Shown in pieces: positions 21,650-32,900 of a stretch of DNA of 64,000 nt. The translations under genes and the position numbers were made by a program. The stretch comes from Mycobacterium sp. ITM-2016-00317 (GTDB lineage: Bacteria; Actinomycetota; Actinomycetes; Mycobacteriales; Mycobacteriaceae): assembly GCF_002968295.1 (NCBI RefSeq), contig NZ_CP134399.1:3534001-3598000 (forward strand), given 5' to 3'. The notes under the pieces are model-generated. The model made no database searches. It was not told the DNA's origin and worked only from the letters and a program-made list of their open reading frames with translations. Each line of letters starts with the position of its first letter. The stretch's first letter is position 1.

Positions 21650-22920
21650 CGCGGCCACACCTCCGGATTCGGTCGGAATCGCACCGTCAGCTCGCTGCCG
21701 CGGAGCTGGGCGTCGATGACGGTGCACCGCCGCAGTACCGATGCGAGGCGCACCCGGCGCCGCATCCCGCCGGCGCCGATGATCAGGTCATCATCGACCC
21801 TACCCAACGCCAGCGCCGACGAGTCGACCTGTGGCAGGTCCACCCGCAACCGGTACACCGCGTCGAGCCCGCTGCCCGACTCCCGGTCCACGACCGGACG
21901 CAGCGGACCGGGCGGCGGCGCCCCGTCCCTGCTGCGGGCCGAGTCGAGTAGCTCGCCGAGCGCCTTGGCCCCGATCGGCTCGCCGGACACGTGCGGCACC
22001 ATGACCAGCGCGACGTCGCCGATCACCCGGTCGAGCTCGGCGAGCACGGTCCTCTGCTCGGAGATCCGTTCCGTGTACCAGTCGAACGCCGGATGGGCCG
22101 GCAGGTTGCTGTATTCGAACGAATCGTCCTGCACCAGAACCTGGTTCACGATGAGTTCGGCGACCTTGACGCCCATCAGCGACAGCGCGCCGAGTGTGCG
22201 CACCGCCTCCGCGGCGACCACCCGTTCCGGCGTCATGACCAGATGGGCGCTGACCCGCGATCCGTCGGTGAGCAATGTGCTCAGCCGGTCGGTCCCGGCC
22301 CCGATCCGCTCCAGCAGGTCGACCACCGCCGCCGAGCGCGCGTCGTCGGCGCCGGACAACCGGCGGTGCCTCGGCCACGCCCGCTCCAGGTACAGCCCGA
22401 ACGTCGCGGGCAGGGTCATCATGCGCATCGCGTCGGCCGTGGAGGCACAGTCGACGACCACCAGATCCCATCCCCCGGAGTCGGCGAGCTCGCCCACCTC
22501 GTGCAGGCCCAGCACCTCCTGCACCCCGGGCAACGCCGAAAGCTCTTCCGGTGCAATGTCTCCGACATCGGACTCGGGGAACCGGGCGGCGAGCGGGCCT
22601 GCGACCGTGCGCCACCGTTCCGACAGCAGGGCCAGGGTGTCCAGGGCCAGCGCGTCCAGCGATCCGCCGCCGGACGCCGTGGTGTCCAGGTCGGCCAGCA
22701 CCCGGGTGGGCGCCCGCAGGCCGGTCGGGACGACGGGGACACCCAGCACGTCGCCGGTCGAGTGCGCCTGATCGGTGGACACCACGAGGACCCGCGCCCC
22801 CGCCCGTGCCGCGCGCACCGCCGTGGCGGTCGCCAGCGTCGACTTGCCCACCCCGCCCTTGCCGACGAACAGACTGATCCGCGGCAACCCGGGAGCGCTA
22901 CCCGCGTCGGGGGCGCCCAT
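21646..22920 (-). CDS. ArsA/GET3-like P-loop ATPase (Rv2184c orthologue)
   Basis: A 424-aa cytoplasmic ATPase of the ArsA/anion-transporting superfamily. The deviant Walker A KGGVGKSTLA is at about residues 19-28 and switch-like segments VSTDQAHSTGDVLG and VVVDCASTADAMRMMTLP follow. The C-terminal part contains YLERAWPRHRRLSG and a beta-rich tail ([34 protein letters not shown]) resembling the alpha-crystallin-like extension found in several actinobacterial ArsA homologues. No arsenic genes are nearby, so arsenite transport is unlikely; the role in mycobacteria is unknown. It sits between a SRPBCC-protein gene (4-base gap) and the coupled small protein gene. Confidence 0.88.
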   Translation of the reverse strand: MGAPDAGSAPGLPRISLFVGKGGVGKSTLATATAVRAARAGARVLVVSTDQAHSTGDVLGVPVVPTGLRAPTRVLADLDTTASGGGSLDALALDTLALLSERWRTVAGPLAARFPESDVGDIAPEELSALPGVQEVLGLHEVGELADSGGWDLVVVDCASTADAMRMMTLPATFGLYLERAWPRHRRLSGADDARSAAVVDLLERIGAGTDRLSTLLTDGSRVSAHLVMTPERVVAAEAVRTLGALSLMGVKVAELIVNQVLVQDDSFEYSNLPAHPAFDWYTERISEQRTVLAELDRVIGDVALVMVPHVSGEPIGAKALGELLDSARSRDGAPPPGPLRPVVDRESGSGLDAVYRLRVDLPQVDSSALALGRVDDDLIIGAGGMRRRVRLASVLRRCTVIDAQLRGSELTVRFRPNPEVWPR

Positions 22921-22924
22921 GCGC

Positions 22925-23362
22925 TCAGTCAGCCTCGACTCGTTTCTTCAGGTCCTTCAGCGCAGTGTCGGTGAGCCGGCGCTCGGCCTTGCGCTTGAGC
23001 AGGCCGATCATCGGAATGACCAGGTCGACGGCCAGCTCGTAGGTGACGTCGGTGCCCGATCCTTTCGGCTCCAGCCGATAGGCGCCGTCGAGAGACTTGA
23101 GCAACGAGCTGGAAACCAGGGACCACGTCACCGACCCGCGGTCGGCGGGCCACTGATAGGCCAGCACCATGGTGTCCTTGAGCACCGCGGCGTCCAGCAC
23201 CAGCCGGGCCACCTTCGGGTAGCCGTCGTCGTCGACCTCGAGGACCTCGGTCTCCTTGTATTCCGCGACCCAGTCGGGGTAGGAGCCGATGTCGGCGATG
23301 ACGTCCATCACCGTCGAGGGCTCGGCATCGATGTGAATCGTCTGCGCCGTCTTGTCCGCCAC
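22925..23362 (-). CDS. SRPBCC/START-like lipid-binding fold protein (Rv2185c orthologue)
   Basis: The 145-aa protein belongs to the polyketide cyclase/dehydrase (SRPBCC) superfamily, which forms a deep hydrophobic pocket. Features are the N-terminal strand QTIHIDAEPSTVMDVIADIGSYPDWV, with the typical YPDW helix, and the long C-terminal helix LLKRKAERRLTDTALKDLKKRVEAD that closes the pocket. No catalytic residues can be assigned. It is the first gene of a three-gene set with the ArsA-like ATPase and the small CPVC protein, and it follows a paralogous SRPBCC gene with a 74-bp gap. Confidence 0.88.
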   Translation of the reverse strand: MADKTAQTIHIDAEPSTVMDVIADIGSYPDWVAEYKETEVLEVDDDGYPKVARLVLDAAVLKDTMVLAYQWPADRGSVTWSLVSSSLLKSLDGAYRLEPKGSGTDVTYELAVDLVIPMIGLLKRKAERRLTDTALKDLKKRVEAD

Positions 23363-23436
23363 TGGAGCCTTCCCTGCTGTGGTCTGGTCGCTGGCCAGAA
23401 ATCTACTCCCCCCGACGGGTGCGTGACCGCCGTACT

Positions 23437-23826
23437 TCAGGCCAGCCTGGACACCCCGACCGGACGGTCGGCCTCCAGCCTGCGCTTGACCTCGAAGGCC
23501 ATCTCCTTGCCCGCTACCCGGCGGCGGTGGTTGATCTTGGCCAGGTTCGTCTTCGCCAGATCATGGGCAGCGACCGCGGACGGCTCGGCGTGCAGGAAGT
23601 AGTGAAGGATCACGCCGTCGAGCATCTTCTCCAGCCAGACCTCCATGGTGCCGGTCAGCGCGCCGGTCACCGTCCAGCGGTGACCGAGCTCGCCACGGTC
23701 CTCGACCACGACGAGACGCAGGTCAGGCCACCACCGGGACCAGCTGGCCGGATCGGCGACGGCCTGGCCGACCGCGACCGGATCGGCGGCGACGAACGTC
23801 TCGTCGGCGATCTGGATGCTGTTCAT
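23437..23826 (-). CDS. SRPBCC-fold protein (Rv2186c orthologue)
   Basis: From ATG 23824-23826 the protein has 129 aa, the length I recall for the M. tuberculosis orthologue; a TTG three codons upstream is possible. The N-terminus MNSIQIADETFVAADPVAVGQAVADPASWSRWWPD is the SRPBCC strand-helix with a W-W-P motif. The sequence ends in a helix rich in Arg/Lys (NLAKINHRRRVAGKEMAFEVKRRLEADRP). It is probably a small-ligand-binding protein, with ligand unknown. It is divergent from fadD15 across about 120 bp. Confidence 0.85.
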   Translation of the reverse strand: MNSIQIADETFVAADPVAVGQAVADPASWSRWWPDLRLVVVEDRGELGHRWTVTGALTGTMEVWLEKMLDGVILHYFLHAEPSAVAAHDLAKTNLAKINHRRRVAGKEMAFEVKRRLEADRPVGVSRLA

Positions 23827-23947
23827 GACTGACAAGCTTCACATATGTGTGGCCGTTGCCCGGAGTCGGCCGACGTCGCCCTATTAGGCTGTATGCGGCC
23901 CGTCGTTGTGTCGGGCCGGCTTGAAGTGGAGAGGGCTTCTAACTCCG

Positions 23948-25753
23948 ATGACTGCGCGCGAGTTCAGCGTTCCGGCACCGTTCACCGTCGACGAGCACGA
24001 CAACATCGCCGCCGCCGTGTACACCCACGAGCGTGACGATCCGGATCACGTCATCATCCAGCGACTCGTCGACGGCAACTGGGTCGACGTCACCAGCGCG
24101 CAGGTCGCCGGTCAGATCCGCGAGGCGGCGCGGGGACTGATCGCCCAGGGCGTGCAGGCCGGAGACCGGGTGGCGTTGCTGTCCGCGACCCGCTACGAAT
24201 GGCCGATCCTCGACTTCGCCATCCTGTCCATCGGGGCGGTGACCGTTCCGATCTACGAGACCAGCTCCGCCGAGCAGATCCAGTTCGTGCTGGCCGACTC
24301 CGGCGCGGTGGCCGCGGTCGTCGAGACCCAGGCGCACGCAGGCCGGGTCGAGCAACTGCGGGACGCATTGCCCGCGCTGCGCAAGGTGTACTGCATCGAG
24401 GGCGAGACGCCCGCGCTCGAGGAACTCTCCGCGCAGGGCGCAGACGTCGCCGCCGAGACGGTCGACCAACGGGTGGCCGCGATCAGGTCCTCCGACGCCG
24501 CGACGCTGATCTACACCTCGGGCACCACCGGCCGCCCGAAGGGCTGCCAGTTGACGCACTCCAACCTGCTCTACGAGATCCGCGGCTCCAAGGCCTGCTT
24601 CCCCGACCAGCTCGCCAAGGGCGAGAAGCTGCTGGTGTTCCTGCCCCTGGCCCACGTGCTGGCCCGGGCGCTGACCATCGGCGCGTTCACCAACGGCGTC
24701 ACGCTGGGCTTCACCAGCGACATCAAGAACCTGGTGCCGATGTTCGCGGTGTTCCAGCCGACGCTGGTGGTGTCGGTGCCCAGGGTGTTCGAGAAGGTCT
24801 ACAACACCGCCGAACAGAACGCCCAGAACGGCGGCAAGGGCAAGATCTTCGCGGCGGCCGCGGATACCGCGATCGAGTGGAGCAAGGCGCAGGACACCGG
24901 CGGTGCGGGTCTGCGGCTGCGGCTCAAGCACGCGGTGTTCGACAAGCTCGTCTACGGCAAGCTGCGCGCGGCCCTCGGCGGTCACTGCCACGCCGCGATC
25001 TCCGGCGGGGCCCCGCTGGGCGCCCGGCTCGGGCACTTCTACCGCGGCGTCGGACTGTCCATCTACGAGGGCTACGGCCTCACCGAGACCAGCGCGGCGA
25101 TCACCGTGAACCGGGTCGGCGACCTGCGGGTGGGGTCGGTCGGCAAGCTGCTGCCGGGCAACAGCATGCGCCTCGGCGAGGACGGCGAGCTGCTCGTCAA
25201 GGGCGGCGTGGTGTTCCAGGGCTACTGGGGCAACGAAGCCGAGACCGACGCGGTGTTCACCGACGGCTGGTTCCACACCGGTGACCTGGGCTCCATCGAC
25301 GACGACGGCTTCCTGACCATCGTCGGACGCAAGAAGGAGATCATCGTGACCGCGGGCGGCAAGAACGTCGCGCCCGCGCTCCTCGAGGACCGGTTGCGGG
25401 CGCATCCGCTGATCAGCCAGGCGATGGCGGTCGGCGATCAGCAGCCGTTCATCGCGGCACTGATCACCATCGACGTCGAGGCGTTCCCCGCCTGGAAGGA
25501 ACGGCACGGCAAGGACGCCGGCGCCGGGGTGGCCGAGCTGGCCGGCGATCCCGACCTGCACGCCGAGATCGAGCTCGCGATCAACGACGCCAACCAGGCG
25601 GTCTCCAAGGCCGAGCAGATCCGCAAGTTCCGCATCCTGGCAGTCGATTTCACCGAGGACACCGGCGAGCTGACCCCGACCATGAAGGTCAAGCGCAAGG
25701 TGGTGGCCGAGAAGTTCGCGGCCGAGATCGACGCGCTGTACGCGAAGGCCTGA
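23948..25753 (+). CDS. fadD15: Long-chain-fatty-acid--CoA ligase FadD15
   Basis: Adenylate-forming acyl-CoA synthetase that activates fatty acids with ATP and CoA. From ATG 23948 it is 601 aa, matching the mycobacterial FadD15 length. Motifs: AMP-binding P-loop [18 protein letters not shown], the linker [31 protein letters not shown] and the catalytic-lysine region [17 protein letters not shown]; near the C-terminus is [18 protein letters not shown] lies about 15 bases upstream of the start. It converges on pimB' with only 1 base between the two stops, so there is no room for a dedicated terminator. Confidence 0.95.
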   Translation: MTAREFSVPAPFTVDEHDNIAAAVYTHERDDPDHVIIQRLVDGNWVDVTSAQVAGQIREAARGLIAQGVQAGDRVALLSATRYEWPILDFAILSIGAVTVPIYETSSAEQIQFVLADSGAVAAVVETQAHAGRVEQLRDALPALRKVYCIEGETPALEELSAQGADVAAETVDQRVAAIRSSDAATLIYTSGTTGRPKGCQLTHSNLLYEIRGSKACFPDQLAKGEKLLVFLPLAHVLARALTIGAFTNGVTLGFTSDIKNLVPMFAVFQPTLVVSVPRVFEKVYNTAEQNAQNGGKGKIFAAAADTAIEWSKAQDTGGAGLRLRLKHAVFDKLVYGKLRAALGGHCHAAISGGAPLGARLGHFYRGVGLSIYEGYGLTETSAAITVNRVGDLRVGSVGKLLPGNSMRLGEDGELLVKGGVVFQGYWGNEAETDAVFTDGWFHTGDLGSIDDDGFLTIVGRKKEIIVTAGGKNVAPALLEDRLRAHPLISQAMAVGDQQPFIAALITIDVEAFPAWKERHGKDAGAGVAELAGDPDLHAEIELAINDANQAVSKAEQIRKFRILAVDFTEDTGELTPTMKVKRKVVAEKFAAEIDALYAKA

Positions 25754-25754
25754 G

Positions 25755-26891
25755 CTACAGGAGGCGGGCCAGCCGCTGCGCCTGCCTGCTCCACTGCCAG
25801 TTGTCCAGCACCCACTTCCGCCCCGCCGCGCCCATCGCGGCGGCGCGGGCCGGATCGGCCAGCAGGTCGCCGACGGTCGCGGCGATCGCGCCGACGTCCC
25901 ATCCGTCGACCACGAAGCCGGTTTGTCCGTCGACGACGGTCTCCGGCGCGCCGCCGGAGCGGCCCGCCACCACCGGCACGCCGGTCGAGGACGCCTCCAG
26001 GTACACGATCCCCAGGCCCTCGACGTCCAGCCCGGCCCCGCGGGTGCGGCACGGCATCGCGAACACATCAGCCATCGCGTGATGGGCGGGCAGTTCGTCG
26101 CCGGGCACCCCGTCGGTGAACACCACGTGTTCGGCCACCTTGAAGTTGTGCGCCAGCCGGTGCAGTGAGTTGCGGTAGGGCCCGCCGCCGACGATCACCA
26201 GCGCCGCGTCGGGCACCCGGTCGCGGATCGCCGGCATCGCCCGGATCAGCATGTCCTGCCCCTTGCGCGGGACCAACCGGGAGACGCAGACCACCACCGG
26301 CCGCTCCCCCAGTCCGTACCGGGCACGCAGTTCGGCGCGGGCGACCTCGTCGGGCACGAAACGCTCGGTGTCCACCCCCGGCGGGACGAGTTCGAGCGCC
26401 GCGTCCGGTCCGAACGCCGAGGCGAACCGGCCCCGGGTGTAGGAGCTGATGTAGGTGACGACGTCGGTGTCGTCGCCGATGCGGCGCAACGCCGTTCGCG
26501 CCACCGGCAACATCGACCAGCCGACCTCGTGGCCGTGGGTGCTGGCGATCACCCGCTGCGCGCCTGCCGCCCGGGCCAGCGGGGTCAGCAGCGCCAGCGG
26601 GGCGGCGGCGCCGAACCACACCGTGTCGATGTCGCGTTCCCGGATCAGGCGCCGCATCCGCAGCGCCACCGTCGGCTCGGGCACCATCAGCGTCCCCGGG
26701 TGACGGACCACCCGGTAACCGGTGGCCGCGGCGACCTCGTCGTAGTCCTCGGCGCCCTTCCACTTCGGCGCGTACACGGTCAGGTCGTACTCGCCGGAGG
26801 CCACGAGATGCTCGACGAGCGCCTCCAGGTAGGACTGGATACCGCCGCGCCGCGGCGGAAAGTCGTTGGTGACGAGCAGGATCCGCCTCAT
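25755..26891 (-). CDS. pimB: GDP-mannose-dependent alpha-(1-6)-phosphatidylinositol monomannoside mannosyltransferase PimB'
   Basis: Peripheral membrane GT4 glycosyltransferase that adds the second mannose (PIM1 to PIM2). From ATG 26889-26891 the protein has 378 aa. The N-terminal nucleotide-fold domain begins MRRILLVTNDFPPRRGGIQSYL, with the acceptor-site GGIQ loop, and STHGHEVGW follows. The C-terminal GDP-mannose domain contains VSRLVPRKGQDMLIRAM and the EX7E motif region GLGIVYLEASSTGVPVVAGRSGGAPE. It overlaps the upstream metalloprotease-like gene by 4 bases. Confidence 0.95.
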   Translation of the reverse strand: MRRILLVTNDFPPRRGGIQSYLEALVEHLVASGEYDLTVYAPKWKGAEDYDEVAAATGYRVVRHPGTLMVPEPTVALRMRRLIRERDIDTVWFGAAAPLALLTPLARAAGAQRVIASTHGHEVGWSMLPVARTALRRIGDDTDVVTYISSYTRGRFASAFGPDAALELVPPGVDTERFVPDEVARAELRARYGLGERPVVVCVSRLVPRKGQDMLIRAMPAIRDRVPDAALVIVGGGPYRNSLHRLAHNFKVAEHVVFTDGVPGDELPAHHAMADVFAMPCRTRGAGLDVEGLGIVYLEASSTGVPVVAGRSGGAPETVVDGQTGFVVDGWDVGAIAATVGDLLADPARAAAMGAAGRKWVLDNWQWSRQAQRLARLL

Positions 26892-27730
26892 CGGGCGCCT
26901 TCCAGGAGAGTGTTCAGGTCGGTGCCGAGCACGTTGCGGACGGCGGTGGCGACGTCGGTGTGGCCGGGTCCGCACGCCGCCGCGTACAGGGCGCGCAGTT
27001 TCCCGGCGCCGTAGGTGTCGGCCACGTACGTCGCGAAACCCCACGCTCGGTCGTAGGCGGCCGAGCGTCCGGGACCGGGGGTGGCCAGTTCGGCGTCCGA
27101 CGGCGGCGCAGGCGCCGCGGTCGGCGGGACCGCGGCGGGCGGACGTCCGACGTAGTCGGCGACGCCCTCGGTCAGCCACACCGGTGCGTCGGCGGCGGTG
27201 TCGGGCCTGGCCGCGTAGTGGAACAGTTCGTGGCGCAACACGGTCCGCAGGTCGGTGGCGTTCATCGTGCCCGCCGCCGGGGAGAACATGATGCGCTCGG
27301 CGGTGGCGGTGGCCGCGACGTCGGCGCTGCCGCCGGCCAGGATCGCGAACTGCTCGGCCGACCCGGCGACGACGACGGAGACGTCGCGGCGCCACTGCGG
27401 ACCCCAGAACGCGGTCACCGCCTCGGTGGCGCCGGGCAACTCGCCGGCGATGCGCTCCAGCAGCGCGGCTCCGCCCGGGGCGCCGAGGTCGACGAGTCGG
27501 GCGGTGCGGCCGTCGGGGGTCACCACGGTGAGCGGGGCCGGCGAGACCGACTGCGTGTACGACACCGGAGCGGCCTCAAGCGGACCCGACGGGCCCGTGC
27601 GGGGGTTACTCACCAGCAGCACCGCGCAGACCAACTCCGCGCCGAGTACTGCACCCACCTTGCGGCGAGCCGCGGACTTCTCGGTGGCGGCGGACGTGTC
27701 AGTACCGGCGAACGTTGTAGATCGGCGCAT
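26888..27730 (-). CDS. Membrane-anchored protein with zinc-metalloprotease-like HExxH motif (Rv2189c orthologue)
   Basis: A 280-aa protein with a cytoplasmic N-terminus and one hydrophobic helix (KVGAVLGAELVCAVLLVSN), so most of it is predicted outside the membrane. The domain includes an ATEAVTAFWGPQW segment, RTVLRHELFHYAARP with the HELFH zinc signature, and then DAPVWLTEGVADYVG, whose Glu in the TEG(V/A)A context is a typical third zinc ligand of gluzincin/peptidase MA-like proteins. The active-site pattern looks complete, but a protease activity is inferred. It sits between ripC (32-base overlap upstream) and pimB' (4-base overlap), suggesting one envelope-related transcript. Confidence 0.82.
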   Translation of the reverse strand: MRRSTTFAGTDTSAATEKSAARRKVGAVLGAELVCAVLLVSNPRTGPSGPLEAAPVSYTQSVSPAPLTVVTPDGRTARLVDLGAPGGAALLERIAGELPGATEAVTAFWGPQWRRDVSVVVAGSAEQFAILAGGSADVAATATAERIMFSPAAGTMNATDLRTVLRHELFHYAARPDTAADAPVWLTEGVADYVGRPPAAVPPTAAPAPPSDAELATPGPGRSAAYDRAWGFATYVADTYGAGKLRALYAAACGPGHTDVATAVRNVLGTDLNTLLEGAR

Positions 27731-28820
27731 TGTCCACCGGGGCGACCCGCACCGGTGTGCCGTAGGTGGAGGCGTGCACCATCATCCCGTCGCCGATGTA
27801 GATGCCGACATGCGACGCGTCGGAGTAATAGGTGACCAGATCGCCCGGCTGCATCTGATCCCTGGACACCGGCTGCCCGCCGCGGGCCAGCGCCTGGCTG
27901 GAGTGCGGCAACGACATGCCGGCCTGCTGGAACGACCACATCACCAGGCCGGAGCAGTCGAAGGCGCTGGGACCGGAGCCGCCCCACGAGTAGGGCGAGC
28001 CGATGCGGCTCAGCGCGGCCTGGATGACCGTGGTGGCCGCGGGCGATCCGGGCGGCGCGACGTCACCGGGCGGGATGGCCCCGGGGACCGGAGGCGCGGC
28101 CATCACGGCCGGATCCTGGCCCGGCGGCAGGGGTGTGGCGGCGGGCACCGGCGGAGGTGGCGGCGCGGCGGCGAGCGTCTCACGCTGCTGCGGCGTCAGC
28201 GCCTCGTACTGTGCCTTGACGATCGCGATCTGGGTCTGCAACTGGCTCTGCTTGGACTGCAGCTCGGCGCGCACGGCCGCGGCCTGTTCGGCAGCGGTCT
28301 TCGCCTCGGCGGCGGAGGCGGCCGAAGCCTGTTCGGCGACCTCGGCCCGATGGCCCGCCTCACGGAAACCGGCCATCTGCGACTGCATCTCACCGGCCAC
28401 CACGCGCTGCACGGACATCTGGTCGATCAGCCCCTGCGGCGAGGCGGCGGTCAGCATCGCCTCGAAACCCGACGGACGGCCGCCCATGTACTGGGCGGCG
28501 GCCAGGGTGTCGACCTTGCCCTGGTACTCCGACAGCTGCGCCGTGGCCGCGTCCCTGGCCGCGAGATCGTCGGCGTGCTTGATGTCGGCCGCCTGCTGGA
28601 TCGCCAGCTTGTTGTCCAGATCGAGCTGGGCCGAGTGCATCGCCTCGGTGGTCTGCTCCGACTCGCGGGAAAGCTGGGTCAACTTTGCCAGCGCGTCGTC
28701 AGCAGGATCCGCATAAGCGCTGCCGGCGAGTACTGCACCAACCACAGCCACACCGGCCATCGCACTGATGAAGGTTTGCCGAGTACGTCGGGTCTTACTG
28801 TGTGCGCGGTCGAACCTCAA
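27699..28820 (-). CDS. ripC: RipC-type NlpC/P60 peptidoglycan endopeptidase with coiled coil (Rv2190c orthologue)
   Basis: Secreted D,L-endopeptidase of 373 aa from TTG 28818-28820 (MRFDRAHSK), with GAAGGA about 10 bases upstream. The signal peptide is FISAMAGVAVVGAVLAGSAYADP. A long alpha-helical coiled coil at about 40-200 precedes a Pro-rich linker. The NlpC/P60 domain has catalytic Cys in AFDCSGLVMWSF, His in YYSDASHVGIYIGDG and the third polar residue in MMVHASTYG. In M. tuberculosis the coiled coil makes this enzyme responsive to FtsEX. It overlaps the downstream metalloprotease-like gene by 32 bases. Confidence 0.92.
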   Translation of the reverse strand: MRFDRAHSKTRRTRQTFISAMAGVAVVGAVLAGSAYADPADDALAKLTQLSRESEQTTEAMHSAQLDLDNKLAIQQAADIKHADDLAARDAATAQLSEYQGKVDTLAAAQYMGGRPSGFEAMLTAASPQGLIDQMSVQRVVAGEMQSQMAGFREAGHRAEVAEQASAASAAEAKTAAEQAAAVRAELQSKQSQLQTQIAIVKAQYEALTPQQRETLAAAPPPPPVPAATPLPPGQDPAVMAAPPVPGAIPPGDVAPPGSPAATTVIQAALSRIGSPYSWGGSGPSAFDCSGLVMWSFQQAGMSLPHSSQALARGGQPVSRDQMQPGDLVTYYSDASHVGIYIGDGMMVHASTYGTPVRVAPVDNAPIYNVRRY

Positions 28821-28880
28821 GATTTATGCGTCCTTCAACTGCCGAAACGAGCCGAATCGAACTGCTCTTAGGTCTCAGAT

Positions 28881-28910
28881 AGGTTACGAAACGGCAACGG
28901 CCTTGTCCAA
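28881..28910 (-). promoter_or_regulatory. Putative SigA-type promoter of ripC
   Basis: On the minus strand TTGGAC (28905-28910) and TAACCT (28881-28886) are separated by 18 bp. They resemble TTGACA and the mycobacterial TANNNT -10. Transcription would start near 28874, giving a leader of about 55 nt before the TTG start. The spacing is good but the assignment is pattern-based only. No riboswitch was recognised in the leader. Confidence 0.45.
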
Positions 28911-28973
28911 CAGAGGACGCAAATTTAACAGTCTTCGCCACGACACGCCCGGTCGGTCACGGGCCGCGTGTCC

Positions 28974-29216
28974 TCACGCGACGCCGGCGCTGCCCTCCCG
29001 GTGGATCGGAACGAGCCGCAGCCGCGGCGCCAGACCGACCTCGGCGAGCACCTCCAGCGCCCGCCGTTCGTCGACCCGCAGCGTCTCCGGAACCCCGAGC
29101 AGGACGCTGACCACGCAGTCCTGGCACCCGGGCCCACGGACAGCGCAATCGTCGCAGTCGATCTTCAACGTTCCGGCGTCGGCGCGCTCGCCCGCCGCCC
29201 AATGCTGATGTGCCAT
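28974..29216 (-). CDS. Small cysteine-rich protein, function unknown
   Basis: An 80-aa protein from ATG 29214-29216, with GGAAGG about 10 bases upstream. The first half carries [27 protein letters not shown], giving Cys spacing CxxC-x5-CxxC, suited to a zinc knuckle or a small Fe-S/redox site. The second half, [26 protein letters not shown], is helical and Leu-rich. No secretion signal is present, so it is probably cytoplasmic. The gene has no counterpart that I recall in the same place in M. tuberculosis. It lies upstream of ripC on the same strand and is divergent from the exonuclease/GIY-YIG gene. Confidence 0.72.
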   Translation of the reverse strand: MAHQHWAAGERADAGTLKIDCDDCAVRGPGCQDCVVSVLLGVPETLRVDERRALEVLAEVGLAPRLRLVPIHREGSAGVA

Positions 29217-31056
29217 CGCACATGTCCTTCCATCGCAGTCGAGCGCACGGTATCGACGGCCACCGACAAGTCCGCCGCACCGGCGCCGCCTCACCGCCGT
29301 TGTCACACCGGGGACCTACGTTTCTCGCATGGGTCAGCTCAGCTTCGCCGACGTCGATCCGTCGGCCGACCCGATGCTGCGGGAGACCACCTTCGTCGTC
29401 GTTGACCTGGAGACCACCGGTGGGCGCGCCACCGGCGAGCGGCACGACGAGATCACCGAGATCGGCGCCGTGAAGGTGCGCGGCGGCGAAGTGCTCGGCG
29501 AGTTCGCCACCTTGGTCGATCCGGGGCGGACGATCCCGCCGCAGATCGTCGCGCTGACCGGCATCACGACGGCGATGGTCTACGACGCGCCGCGGATCGA
29601 GGCGGTGCTCCCGGCGTTTCTGGAGTTCTGCCGCGGCGCCGTGCTGGTGGCGCACAACGCGGGGTTCGACATCGGGTTCCTGCGGGCGGCCGCCGAGCGC
29701 CATCACCTGCCCTGGCCCAAGCCCCCGGTGCTGTGCACCGTGACCCTGGCCCGCCGGGTGCTCACCCGCGACGAGGCGCCCAGCGTGCGGCTGTCCGCAT
29801 TGGCCCAGTTGTTCCGGGCGGGCACCACCCCGACCCACCGCGCGCTCGACGACGCCCGCGCCACCGTCGATGTGTTGCACGGACTGATCGAACGCGTCGG
29901 CAATCAGGGCGTGCACACCTATGCCGAGCTGCGTTCCTACCTTCCCGACGTCACCCCCGCGCAGCGCAGCAAACGACACTTCGCGCGGGCGATGCCGCGC
30001 CGGCCGGGCGTGTACCTGTTCCGCGGGCCGTCCGACGAGGTGCTCTACGTCGGGACCGCGGTAGACCTGCGCCGCCGGGTGTCGCAGTACTTCAACGGCG
30101 CCGATCCGCGCACCCGGATCAAGGAAATGGTCTCGCTGGCCACCCGGGTCGACCACGTCGAGTGCGCCCACGACCTGGAGGCCGGGGTCCGCGAGTTGCA
30201 GCTTCTGGCCGCGCACGCACCGCCCTACAACCGGCGGTCGAAGTTCCCGCTCCGGTGGTGGTGGGTCACGCTGACCGACGAAGCCTTCCCCCGGTTCTCC
30301 ACCGTGCGCACGCCGCGCACCGACAGCGCGGTGGGCCCGTTCCGGTCCCGCAGCGACGCCACCGAGGCGGCCGCGCTGATGGCCCGGTTCACCGGGGTGC
30401 GCACGTGCACCAAACGGCTCGGCCGCTCGGCCGTGCACGGGCCCGCATGCCCGGAACGGGAGGTGGCGCCGTGCCCGGCCGTGCGCGGCGCCGACTCCGA
30501 CGCGTACGCCGCCGCGGTCCGGGATGCGCAGGCGCTGATCGACGGCCGCTGCAGCCGGCCCCTGGAGGCGGCGCTGTCCGTGATCGCCGACCTCTCCCAT
30601 AGACATAGGTACGAGACGGCGGCACGGCTGCGCGACCACACCGCCGCGGCGATCGACGTGCTGTGGCGGGGCCAACGTCTGCGGGCGCTGTCGGAGATCG
30701 CCGAGCTGGTGGCCGCCAGGCCGGACGGCAGCGGCGGCTGGCATCTGACGGTCGTCCGGCACGGCCGGCTCGCCGCCGCCGGCGTCGCACCCCACGGAGT
30801 GCCGCCCATGCCCGTGGTGGACGCGCTGACCGCCGCCGCGCAGGCGGTGCTGCCCGAGTCAGGCCCGCTCGGCGGCGCGCTCGTCGAGGAGACAGGGCTG
30901 ATCGCCCGCTGGCTCAGCCAGCCGGGCGTGCGGATCGTGCGCGCCGACACCGGCTACTGCACCCCGGCGGCAGCGGCCGGACGGTTCGCGAGCTGGGCCG
31001 CGACCGCACGTTCGGCGCGGGTGGCCGCCGAACAACTCGCCGAACAGTTCCCGGCG

Positions 31057-32832
<1,776 letters not shown>

Positions 32833-32900
32833 CCCGATCTGTACCAAAGGCGCCCGGAGACACGGGAGCCACAGGAACCAAGCGGATGAGAAGGGGTTCG

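Noticed and set aside
28821..28960. c-di-AMP (ydaO-type) riboswitch upstream of ripC, as seen upstream of some actinobacterial cell-wall hydrolase genes
   Set aside because: The predicted leader is only about 55 nt and the conserved ydaO motifs were not recognised.
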